Assembly (NCBI GenBank): GCA_036940085.1
Contig: JALLBK010000272.1
Span: 1-26,056, forward strand
Direction: 5' to 3'
Length of the DNA stretch: 26,056 bases
DNA from: Discostella pseudostelligera
Taxonomy: Eukaryota > Bacillariophyta > Thalassiosirophyceae > Thalassiosirales > Thalassiosiraceae
The position numbers and the translations under genes are program-made. Shown here piece after piece: positions 7,004 to 16,000 of the stretch (the first letter of the stretch is position 1; each line of letters starts with the position of its first letter). The notes under the pieces were generated by a model that was not told the DNA's origin, made no database searches, and was given only the letters and a program-made list of their open reading frames with translations.

Positions 7004-9562
7004 ATGACGTCCTGGCTGGGCAGCCTCTGGGGAGGCTCCGCCTCATCCTCCCTCCCATTCAACATCAAAGCGGAGCCCACCTCTCCCTCCTCACGCCAAG
7101 GCTCACACGGCTGGGCAATTCACGTCGCCACTCGCAAATCATCCGGCGATACCGGCGGCGTTGGACAAGAAGTCACCGCCTTCCAAGCCAGCAAGGTCGA
7201 GCTGGCCAAGACGCCACTACAGCGCCACCGCGGCGTAGGCAGCATTGCCGATGCACGTTACACTGACACTAGTAACTTAACCCAACTAATTCCGGCATTG
7301 CATCATTTCCATCGAATCAAGCGGCTCATCCATCCACGAATATTACGAGCACATGCCACCTTGGATACAGATTATCCCGATGAGTCCAAACCTGCCCCGT
7401 ACGGATTAGATGCACTTGACAAATGTGCCACTACCGGGACATTAATTATTGTTACCGAGGCTGTCATCCCACTAGACGAATGGCTTGATAATCTCAATCC
7501 ACACACTTCTCCTGCATCCAATGCTGCCGCAGTCAGTTGGGGAATATACAATCTCGTCGAGGCATTAGACTTTCTACACTCCCAGGCCAAATTGGCCCAT
7601 GGGATGATATGTCCCGATGCCGTCTTTGTGACACCTGCTGGTGACTTCAAATTGGGTGGATTGGACTTAATTACACCCATTGGCATCGAAGATGGTGGAG
7701 GCGGGCCGACACCACATTTTCGTAACTATGAAGGACACATCTGCCCCAATAATTACCGCTCACCCGAACGTCTTGGTCAACGATATGACGTATTGCAACA
7801 ATCGGCACCTGTTCATGCCATGGATTGCTATTCACTAGCAGTGCTGATTGAATACGTCTATTCTCATCCCAATGCCGGCACATCCGGTCAAGTACCCACA
7901 CCATTGAAAAAGGCCATATCACGAATGAAGAATGAAGCACCCAAACTCCGTCCAAGATTGGCACCGCTCCTAAAATGTCCAGTATTTGACAACCCACATG
8001 TCAAGGCAGAAATCTTCCTTGATGAGGTCATGTCCAAACCAGTGGAAGAAAAAATTATGTTCCTACAAAGTTTACCGGATGTATTAAATCGAGGGATATT
8101 GAATCAAAATGTCGCCATATACAAAATACTCCCATTGTTGGTTATGGGACTTCATGCCTCGGGGGGAAATGAAGCGGCCATGACACAAGATGTCAATCGT
8201 CGTGAAGTGTTGGCAATTGTACCACTGCTCTTTCAAATTGCCGAGAGTTATTTGGCGAAAACTCCCGAATTGTTCCAACGGCATATAACACCACTTGTCC
8301 CATTATTGTTTGGGATTAATGATCGTGGTGTACGTGGTGTGGTATTGCAGAAGATTTCGCTACTGGAGGGACATTTGGATAAAGCAGCTATCAATTCATC
8401 GGTATTTGAACCAATGTGTTCGGGGTTTACTGATTCCAGTGCCCCCCTACGTGAATTGACATTAAAGTCAACTATTGTACTGGTACCAAAACTAAATCAT
8501 GCCAATACCGAAAAGCTTGTACGGTATTTGATACGGCTGCAATCGGATCCGGAGGCCAGTATACGAACGAATACGGTTATTTTTATTGGAAAGATTGCAC
8601 CGAATTTAACGGAGATGTCACGTCAGAAATTAATATTGCCGGCGTTTATGCGTTCGATGAAGGATCCGTTCACGCCCTGTCGACTGTCGGCATTGCGTGC
8701 GATAATTACCTGTCAGGAGTACTTTACTCAGAAGGATATGGCTGATAAGGTATTGCCTGCGGTAGCACCACACACTTTGGATGCGGCGAACGATGTACGG
8801 AAGGAGGCATTTAATGTGGTTGAGATTATTCTAGTGGGATTGCGAGCGGAAAGTCAGAAGATGGCGAAGGATGAAGCCGAGAGAATATCTGCGGCAACGT
8901 GTGGGATGAGTGCACTGGGAGAGGATGGAGCTACTGGTGGCGGTGGAGGTATTCCAGCTCCGTCTAGTAGTGGTTACCTCTCTGGACTATCCACTTGGAT
9001 GACAACTACATCTCAACCGGTAGAGACAACCCCTCGTCCTACTGTTGCTGGCAAAACGCTCAGTGTAAGAGAGAATGGGCTGTCGATGCCGTCGTCAACT
9101 GCATCATCGCCAAAGCCAGGCCCCACCGCGCCGAAATTTTCATCCTTGTCACTAAGCGATGCACAAATCGGAGGTGCCTCCAGCAGTTATAGCCATGCAC
9201 ATGGTACTAGTGGAGGGTGGTCGGATGATGACGACGACATCGGAATCAGCTCCTCCCCTACTAAAGGTAAAGGCGGTGGTGGGTGGGACGACGATGATGA
9301 TTTAGGTAGCCCTGGCAAGAACTTGGATGACGATAGTGATTTCTTTGCTTCATTTGGATCTTCACCTACACCCGCGGCGAGTAGTCGATCGATTGGAGCA
9401 AGTAGGTTGCCTGCTTCATCTCACAGGACGGGACTGTCACTAACATCCAAAGCAGCACCGCAGATACAGGCGACTGGGATGAAGATTAAGAAACAAGCAA
9501 AGCCAGTTGTTCAGAAGATATCGGGAACAGATATATTGGATGATGGTTGGGATGATTTTTAG
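7004..9562 (+). CDS. SCYL1: SCYL1-like N-terminal kinase-like protein (pseudokinase + HEAT)
   Basis: Single-exon gene, 852 residues, close to the size of animal SCYL1. Family role: a catalytically dead kinase with HEAT repeats that binds COPI coats and helps Golgi-to-ER traffic. Seen here: an N-terminal kinase fold (about 35-320) that begins WLGSLWG. The HRD motif is replaced by HGMICPDAVFV (199-209), DFG is replaced by GLD in FKLGGLDL (215-222), and no VAIK-type lysine is evident, so it should not phosphorylate. SPE at 253-255 and DCYSLAVLIEYV (274-285) are typical of this family. Helical HEAT-like repeats follow to about 650. The tail (from about 680) is Ser/Gly-rich with repeated WDDDDD-type acidic patches and ends DGWDDF, a possible coat or adaptor-binding acidic end. 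The ATG is the first in frame and lies just after the promoter motifs. Confident in family, less in exact paralogue (SCYL1 rather than SCYL3). Confidence 0.9.
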   Translation: MTSWLGSLWGGSASSSLPFNIKAEPTSPSSRQGSHGWAIHVATRKSSGDTGGVGQEVTAFQASKVELAKTPLQRHRGVGSIADARYTDTSNLTQLIPALHHFHRIKRLIHPRILRAHATLDTDYPDESKPAPYGLDALDKCATTGTLIIVTEAVIPLDEWLDNLNPHTSPASNAAAVSWGIYNLVEALDFLHSQAKLAHGMICPDAVFVTPAGDFKLGGLDLITPIGIEDGGGGPTPHFRNYEGHICPNNYRSPERLGQRYDVLQQSAPVHAMDCYSLAVLIEYVYSHPNAGTSGQVPTPLKKAISRMKNEAPKLRPRLAPLLKCPVFDNPHVKAEIFLDEVMSKPVEEKIMFLQSLPDVLNRGILNQNVAIYKILPLLVMGLHASGGNEAAMTQDVNRREVLAIVPLLFQIAESYLAKTPELFQRHITPLVPLLFGINDRGVRGVVLQKISLLEGHLDKAAINSSVFEPMCSGFTDSSAPLRELTLKSTIVLVPKLNHANTEKLVRYLIRLQSDPEASIRTNTVIFIGKIAPNLTEMSRQKLILPAFMRSMKDPFTPCRLSALRAIITCQEYFTQKDMADKVLPAVAPHTLDAANDVRKEAFNVVEIILVGLRAESQKMAKDEAERISAATCGMSALGEDGATGGGGGIPAPSSSGYLSGLSTWMTTTSQPVETTPRPTVAGKTLSVRENGLSMPSSTASSPKPGPTAPKFSSLSLSDAQIGGASSSYSHAHGTSGGWSDDDDDIGISSSPTKGKGGGGWDDDDDLGSPGKNLDDDSDFFASFGSSPTPAASSRSIGASRLPASSHRTGLSLTSKAAPQIQATGMKIKKQAKPVVQKISGTDILDDGWDDF

Positions 9563-10031
9563 AGACTAGCTTTGAGGAGAGAACGTCACTAACCTTGCAT
9601 ACTATATGTTGCTACCTTAATGAAATAGTGTAGGTTCAGCCAATGTCATGGGCTCGGATTAATGCAATGCTTGTTTGGATGCGCTAAAGTATTGATGGCA
9701 GACCAACTCTCTGTCTCCTCGTTTCTAGATCCTCGTGTCATTGAGTCGAATCCGATTGTCTTCCTTGCCCCAACATATCCTGACGTCAGACAGACGATGT
9801 CTTCTCCGAAGATCTCTCTTGACCTTGAAGTGGTGAGTCTCAGTGTCCCGAACTAATTCCTCCACGTGGCAAAAGGGTTGGACAAAGTGCGGCCGGATCT
9901 GTAATCCACGTGGCAATCAGTCAAATATTGCGCAGAACCTAATATTCCACGTGGCTTGCCTGCCCTGCCGCCGCACCACATCTATCGCTCGAGGTTCGAG
10001 GTTCGTTCGAGGTGACCATGACCATGAAATA
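9563..10031. promoter_or_regulatory. Intergenic with CRE and three G-boxes, upstream of hydroxylase
   Basis: Contains the palindrome TGACGTCA at 9781-9788 and three CCACGTGG boxes at 9862-9869, 9906-9913 and 9947-9954, two of them followed by CA. Spacings are 44 and 41 bp, near four helical turns. CACGTG and TGACGTCA are classic bZIP/bHLH sites; TGACGT-type elements are known CO2/cAMP-responsive sites in diatom carbonic anhydrase promoters. No E2F-like site here. Confidence 0.6.
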
Positions 10032-10032
10032 A
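10018..10032 (+). promoter_or_regulatory. Four-codon upstream ORF overlapping the hydroxylase start (TAATG)
   Basis: ATG ACC ATG AAA TAA ends so that its stop overlaps the downstream ATG by one base. If the transcript starts upstream, this could set translation by termination-reinitiation. It may be chance. Confidence 0.4.
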
Positions 10033-11261
10033 TGAAGATGGCGACGATGACGGCAGCGGCGGCGTCGGCCCACTACGAGTGCTCGTCTGTCAAAGATGGC
10101 CGCCATTTGATCCGTCGACGCAAATGTCCCATCATCATCATCAATATTTATATATCATTCATCCTTTTCATCTCCAATCTTCGCGCTCTGACTGAAGCAT
10201 TTGCGTCACCGCGACCCGTCCTTGATGTCATCCTCCGACATCATCGGATGCCTCCTGCTCCTTCACCCTCGGCGGCGGCATCACGGTCGTTGTTGTTTGC
10301 ATCAACGATGGAAACTACATCAACATCTATGGTCAGAAACAGAATACCAATTAATGAGAATTATCCAGGCTTGAAGCGGGTTCATTCTAACCCCGACGTG
10401 TATGTCATCGAGAACTTTCTCGATGATGCCTCCTGTGATGACTTAATCCACAAGGCAATGGAAAAGGGAACATCACGCTCTCCGGTAGCCTATGCAGGTT
10501 GGACAGATGATATCAAAGATTTATTAGGCCTTGCTGCATCGGGACCTGTGTCATGGTTCGCTATATTGGGTGCATGGTATGAAGCTCAGGGAGATGTCGA
10601 GGCATCGGTACCGACACTGGTACTTCATGCGTTACGAAATTATGCATGTCTATTCGTCGTTGCGCTAGTTGGGATTGCAGCCTTTCTGAAATTCAGGGCG
10701 GACAGTTTACAGGAATTGAGAACAAGTACTTCGACAACGTTGGATGACCTATCTCAATTTGGCGCGAGGAATTTTGTTGTGCGCGCTTCCGATTTGTTTG
10801 GCAATAAATCTTCGTCATCAAATGATGATGGTATGCCTGCTGCATCCTATTTCGAGGCTCCGACTGTCATTCACTACGAGGAAGATCAAGCTCTAGCACC
10901 ACACTACGATGCAAATAGAAGTGCCAATGTGGAAGATGCAAATCGGGGAGGGCAGACCTTATCAACGCTCCTCGTTTACTTGAATGATGTTGCAAATGGC
11001 GGCACCACACGGTTTCCAAAGTTGCCTGCCGCAGACTACGAGCAGCAAGTGAAGGGTGAGCGGAATCTCGAAATCATACCACGAAAGGGCGATGCACTAC
11101 TTTTCTTTCCGGCGGATAAGTATGGGATGTTTGACGAGCGCACAGAGCATGAAGGTTGCCCAGCGGTGGATAGCAAATGGATTGCTCGAATCTGGCGACA
11201 TACGGATCGAGTGCCTCCACCTTTTGGCCTCAGTGACGAATCGATAAAGACCCATTTATAA
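10032..11261 (+). CDS. Prolyl-4-hydroxylase-like 2OG-Fe(II) oxygenase, membrane and plastid-type leader
   Basis: 409 residues from ATG 10032. The frame is open upstream, but that stretch is promoter-like (G-boxes), so I chose this start. The C-terminal half is a P4Hc domain: iron ligands H291 and D293 (APHYDANR) and H373 (TEHEGCP), 2-oxoglutarate-binding K382 (SKWIARIW), and the GGxTxFP-like NGGTTRFP. N-terminus: 32 polar residues, a hydrophobic stretch 33-50 (PIIIINIYISFILFISNL), then LTEA|FASPRP, close to the diatom ASAFAP plastid motif with Phe57 at +1, followed by a Ser/Arg/Pro-rich region to about 105. Between the domain start (VIENFLDD) and the iron site lies an insert of about 110 residues with a clear membrane segment at 206-221 and a weaker one at 171-183. 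Likely a membrane-bound plastid or ER hydroxylase; the substrate is unknown. Confidence 0.85.
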   Translation: MKMATMTAAAASAHYECSSVKDGRHLIRRRKCPIIIINIYISFILFISNLRALTEAFASPRPVLDVILRHHRMPPAPSPSAAASRSLLFASTMETTSTSMVRNRIPINENYPGLKRVHSNPDVYVIENFLDDASCDDLIHKAMEKGTSRSPVAYAGWTDDIKDLLGLAASGPVSWFAILGAWYEAQGDVEASVPTLVLHALRNYACLFVVALVGIAAFLKFRADSLQELRTSTSTTLDDLSQFGARNFVVRASDLFGNKSSSSNDDGMPAASYFEAPTVIHYEEDQALAPHYDANRSANVEDANRGGQTLSTLLVYLNDVANGGTTRFPKLPAADYEQQVKGERNLEIIPRKGDALLFFPADKYGMFDERTEHEGCPAVDSKWIARIWRHTDRVPPPFGLSDESIKTHL

Positions 11262-11742
11262 CCATTACCATAACCCCTACGGAATACGGAATTTCCCCTA
11301 GTTGATTATGCGGCTTATAGACCTCTTAAAGTTCGCCTATCATGTGCATAACAATGAATAGCTCCGTGGCAATTTGCCGTGGTATGAGAGAGTCTCGTCC
11401 ACAGCCTTACGCTCTTTCCATTATCACCCCCGGTTTATCTTTTGCTTCCCTCAAAGTAAAGTCAAACACATAATGCTTTTCCTGGCTCCTCTCCCCAAAA
11501 ATATCGATCCGCTAGGTATTCATCCATGAAATGGTCGAGGCGCATAGACAACCAACATAACGAACAATATCTTCGATTAACTGTTATATCTGGTACAGTT
11601 TACGAATTCTCGCGACGAAACTGGAAAGGAGCCAACCTCCCCGTTTCAGCCTCACGCTAACAAACACTGTCATCATCCCCCCCCCGTACGCCAGCAACAA
11701 ATCATCAAATCTTCTTCCCCCTCTATCAATCAATCAATCGAT
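11262..11742. other. Convergent 3' intergenic region
   Basis: 480 bp between the 3' ends of the hydroxylase and COX genes. I see no gene. It holds a C8-9 run near 11678-11686 and a short (ATCA)n stretch near 11725-11740. Confidence 0.7.
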
Positions 11743-12372
11743 TCAATGGTGTGCATGAGCAGCATCCTCATCCGGAATGTGCAACATTTTGAAAAATAAT
11801 CCCAAATCCTTAATGTAGTAAGTATTGTCATCATTGTGAATGGTAAACCAAAACATGGCATGTGTGGTAGGATCACTATACCCGACAACGCGATTGTCCA
11901 TTCGAGATGGAATCAAAATGGGTGATGCGAACGTTCCTGCGCCTTCGGGTGGGACTAAGCCCAAGTTGTTGTACCCCTCCATATTCTTCTCTTCGAGTTC
12001 ATCAAGTTCTTCAATACCGTCAATGCCTAGAGCCTCCATCTCTTTTTTGAGATCATCGGGGGCAAATTCGGGAATGTATCCTGGCTTGGTTTTACGATCT
12101 CGGTCGGTGGGGATGAGATTGTCAGGTTCACCGAGGATTTTGTCAAGGCCAAAGGGGAGGTTGGCCATGGTGCGGATGGCGGTGGGTCGTTGGGACGACG
12201 AGGTGGCGGCGCCGACGACGCGGCTGCGACATGCCGACACTGCGGCCCTGTATTACCAGCAATAATAATAATAATAATAATGCAGACCAAGAGCGAAATC
12301 AAAAAGAGACAAAGATTAATAAAAGAATGTTAGACAGGGAAAGCAGATATACTTATGGGCGGTGAAGTTCAT
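11743..12372 (-). CDS. COX5B: Cytochrome c oxidase subunit Vb-like (COX5B/yeast Cox4 family)
   Basis: Two exons on the minus strand: 12372-12353 (20 nt, MNFTAHK start) and 12247-11743, joined across a 105-nt intron (donor GTATAT, acceptor ATACAG). The product is 174 residues; an in-frame TGA lies just upstream of the ATG. The family is a nuclear-encoded peripheral subunit of mitochondrial complex IV on the matrix side. The leader (about 1-34) is rich in Arg, Ser and Ala with no acids, as for mitochondrial import. The core GTFASPILIPSRMDNRVVGY matches the family's GT..P.LVPS...RIVG pattern, followed by FWFTIHNDD. The family's zinc-binding cysteines are absent: after FWFTI comes NTYYIKDLGLFFKMLHI, so no zinc site is expected. 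The C-terminus is His-rich (AHAHH). The intron contains an (ATT) microsatellite at 12262-12282. Family call moderate, as only the core pattern was compared. Confidence 0.75.
12262..12282. repeat. AAT trinucleotide microsatellite in COX intron
   Basis: Seven uninterrupted AAT units lie close to the 3' splice site of the minus-strand COX intron, where they read as an (ATT)n pyrimidine-rich run just upstream of the acceptor. Confidence 0.95.
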
Positions 12373-13073
12373 GGTTCATGGGCGAGAGGCTAGAGAGAGA
12401 TTCACCGTCGTGGTCGAGCACGACGTAGTAGGCATCGGTAAAAGATCCATCCATCGGCCATTGCGTCGACGACCACGCCGCTGCCGCAGCCGCCTAACCG
12501 CCATGATAATCGATAGTCACTACCATGAGAGGGGATAGAGATGAGCCTCACCTTCGTAATGTGGATGCCAACATGGTCCAGTCTCTCCTCGCTGTACAAT
12601 GGTACTACGATACTGGCAAAATTCAAGCCAAAAATCTGCCATGAGCGTAGGCGAAGTTGCAGCTTTTTTCACGTGGTGGTCGATGACGAAATCCGATGTG
12701 GCGAGTTTCTCAGTCTGTCTGTCGCTTGTTCGCCAAATATCCATTATTCGCCAAATATCCTTCCCGCCAAATAATTACTCCCCGCCAAAAACCACTGCCT
12801 CGTGGAACTGCTATCAATACTGACCACTGCGAGCTACTGCGAGAGACGAAAGGGATGAAGAGTGAACAACAATTGGAGGTAATGACTGAACAAGCATCTC
12901 CTTCATTATCTTATTTTATATTGACAAAGAAGCTCTCGACAGGTTGATAGAGTGAGAATAGTTTGACCTTGAAGCAATCACCAGATCACTCATGCTGCGC
13001 TTCGATAATAGTCCTAGTTGCTGGATTTGTTCGCTCGACTGCTGGCAAGTTTGGAGCAGGTACTTGCTACTTA
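12373..13073. promoter_or_regulatory. Intergenic: COX promoter with E2F-like cluster
   Basis: 700 bp between the 3' end of the HEAT gene and the COX start. It contains CACGTGG at 12671-12677, a near-tandem TTCGCCAAATATCC pair at 12729-12760, then TTCCCGCCAAAT at 12761-12772 and TCCCCGCCAAAA at 12779-12790. The rest shows no gene apart from a weak small frame at 12525-12644. Confidence 0.5.
12525..12644 (+). other. Candidate 39-codon small ORF or exon
   Basis: ATG at 12525 opens MRGDRDEPHLRNV and ends SLLAVQWYYDTGKIQAKNLP before TGA. The composition looks protein-like, but the frame is short, has no detected partner exon and no recognised family. Listed only so that it is not lost. Confidence 0.2.
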
Positions 13074-16000
13074 TTATTTATTGTGAAGAACCTCGCCCCC
13101 TGAAAGTAACTGCACAATATCTTTCATACAAGAGATTGCACGAGCTGTGTGATTAATTGCTTTGTTTCCACTGGATTCTTTCGGATCTGTGGCATTTAAT
13201 ATTCTTGAAGCTCGGTTGCATACATCATCCGGAATCTTCCATAGTTGACAGAGCACAGCTAACTTTGACGGTAGATCAGCAATGAATGCATCGAATAGTA
13301 TCGATAGCATCTTCGGTGTGAGAGTTTTTGCACTAACGGCTAGATTCCCATTCACGTAAAATGATGACATATTCAATACTCTCTGAATTGGCATATCCAC
13401 AAACTGAAGTTGATGCATCGCTCGATTATCCCACCAGAATGCAACTCTAGCGGCCACAATGTATATGCTCATCGTATCGATTCCCTTCACTAGCATAACC
13501 TCGAATTGGGAGAGTATTGATTCCTTAACATCCATTTCATTTCGCGATTGTATTGCAATGTTAACGATGGACAATAGAAGTAGGCGCTGATTATTTGTGC
13601 TCTCCTCAACGTTCTGAAGAGAAATCCAAGATTCGACTCTTCGCGCGGACTTGGGAGATACCACTGATAAGGAAGACATACCAAAAACGTTGGCATGGCT
13701 GATGTTGTCAATCAAGCTCTCAATATCTGCAATGGCATCTGGAGTTTGTTGCAGACACTGAAGAAGGCGGACCATACACTTTCACTCATCGTTATTTGCA
13801 CCGCATCAGTACACAGATCAGGAAAGACCTCAACAATGATGAATTTTCGAATGGTTCGAAGCAATGCCGGCGACAGTGTTTTTCTAGACGCATGTTTCGT
13901 ATCTTTGTTGCCATTCATTGAGACCAAAATACTTTGTATTCCAAGCAAAAATTCCGTCGCGCTTGACGACCGAATGGATTCCATTAATTCATACCGGCAG
14001 ATAGTCCATAAACTCGTCATAACTTCTTCTGAAATGCTTGTTGGTAATTGGTAAACAAGGTTCGGCAAAGACGTCATCATCATAGGAGTTGTGGTGCCAA
14101 CAAGTGCGTGGAGGTCGTCTGGGGCCATTTTAGCAAGGCGTGTTGCAAGGTCGACAAATCCGCGACCATCAAATCCAATACGGCGGCGGTTTTCGAGTTG
14201 CGATACAAGAAGTTTCATAGATGAAGCTTTCAATTCCTCCTCACTGCTCATGGGAACGTTCAACGTCAACTCAATGACGCTAACAAAGCTTCCAGGCAAG
14301 GCAATAGGCTCAAGTGTCGAAAATAGAGCGCAGAGCTTTTTAACGCATGCTGGTCGATTTGCATGATCATTCTTAGGTGATCTGCAAAGAGATGAGTACG
14401 TCCGTTCGACTTCTTGGAGGATAGCGTGCATCATACTGCCTTCTTTCGTCTGAACACTGTGCAGCTTTTGTTCTGAATCTGAACCCCGCGCATGATGGCC
14501 ACGGCTACTCATGGCACATAACATACCAAGCCCTATCGTCGATGCATCTCTATACTTCCGATCTAAGTCATCGTTTGATGCCATGTCCACAAGTATCTTA
14601 ACGAAGGAAAGCACAAAATTCTTCCTTACCGAGTTGCGAATTGCAGGCGTGTACAAAGCAAGTCCAGGCAATTCTCCTACTGCAGCACATCCTGCAAGTA
14701 TTGCCAAAAATTTATCATCTCCAAACGTCTGTGCACAATTGTCAAGGAGTATTTCTTGACATTTACCGGCAACAACTTCCAATTCATTTTGGGCCTTGTC
14801 TGGAGAAATTCGACACAGCGAAGCTAGAGAAAGTAGGGCATCACCAATACCAATGCATTTGCCTTTAACAAAATCGGAAGCAGATGATATTGCTTGAGAT
14901 AATTCTTCATTCGTCAACACTTTGGACTCAATGGCATTCTTGTAAGCTGCGTGTAACACGAAACCCTTTCCTGATCCCCAGGGTAATTTATCGACAAGGA
15001 TTAGAACGCAATTCAGTAGATCGCTTGAAATGGAACGCAGCGCAGGAAAGGAGCTACCAATGGCGAGAATAACTGATCTCAACTTAAGAGCAAAACCGTC
15101 TTGGATGCTCAAACTCTCCAAATCAGAGCATGGCTGAATGAGGTCACTCGCTGAATTGCCAGACTCGATAGAGGATCTTAAATTGATCACAACTTCACAC
15201 TCTTGTGCGAGGCAGGTATTGAGAGTTACCAAGAGGATGCACAGGACACGTTGAGCGTGTTGTCGTCGCCATGCTGCAGACGAGTCGGTAACATTTCCGT
15301 TTCCAGATAGATTTGCCATGATCATGCTCAATCCAAATAGTCCGCCGAAGCAGTTCTGTCGGCTATGCATCAACGAGCGCTCGATCGAATTGATTATCTC
15401 AGCGACACGTGAATCTAAATCGCGGCATAATTTTGCCGCAACTATCCCAAGACATAGTACCTTTATGTCCTCTGACTGGAAGAGGTAATTGTCATTGCCG
15501 TCAACTATTGCCTGTTGAACTCTAACCAGGCCAGGACAGTGTTGATGCGCCGAGTCGTCTACGGCCAAGAAAAAGGCCGCCTGAGCAACGTAGGCAGTGT
15601 CACCATAAATTTCTGACCACTCATCCAACTGTACTAGAACTAGACTCAGCAACTCGTCTTTCACGCTATCGCCGGCGCACTGGATGTACTTCCAAATTTC
15701 GCTCATGCTATGAATCAGAGAACAAATTTGCATTGTGTGGAACAAGGGCTCAAACTGTTCACTGAGAACGTCACCCAGACATTCCGAAATCTTCAATAAG
15801 ATGTCTTCAATTTCCACTGAGGCACTGGAAAAATCGTCCGAAAAGCTGATTGAATAAAGCATGGCAACAGCGGTGGCAGATCTAGGGTCCGACTGAAAGT
15901 TCTCTTGAATAGAAGATGCCGACGGCAAGGATGATAGAACAGACTTTGGCACTCGAGATTTTTCAGCCTTGCCATGTGAAGACATCTGATCAGAACCTCG

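Noticed and set aside
6709..7080. 123-codon minus-strand frame across the SCYL1 start
   Set aside because: It overlaps the E2F-like promoter and the SCYL1 N-terminus in antisense; no domain-like pattern.
9985..10015. GGTTCGAGGTTCG-type stretch resembling a tRNA B-box
   Set aside because: No A-box, no cloverleaf can be folded; it is a short local repeat.
9843..10031. N-terminal extension of the hydroxylase frame
   Set aside because: It would translate through three CCACGTGG boxes; composition is not protein-like, and a leader starting at 10032 makes sense.
12027..12302. Minus-strand 91-codon frame overlapping COX
   Set aside because: Different frame from the COX product, reads through the inferred intron, low-complexity Pro/Ser.
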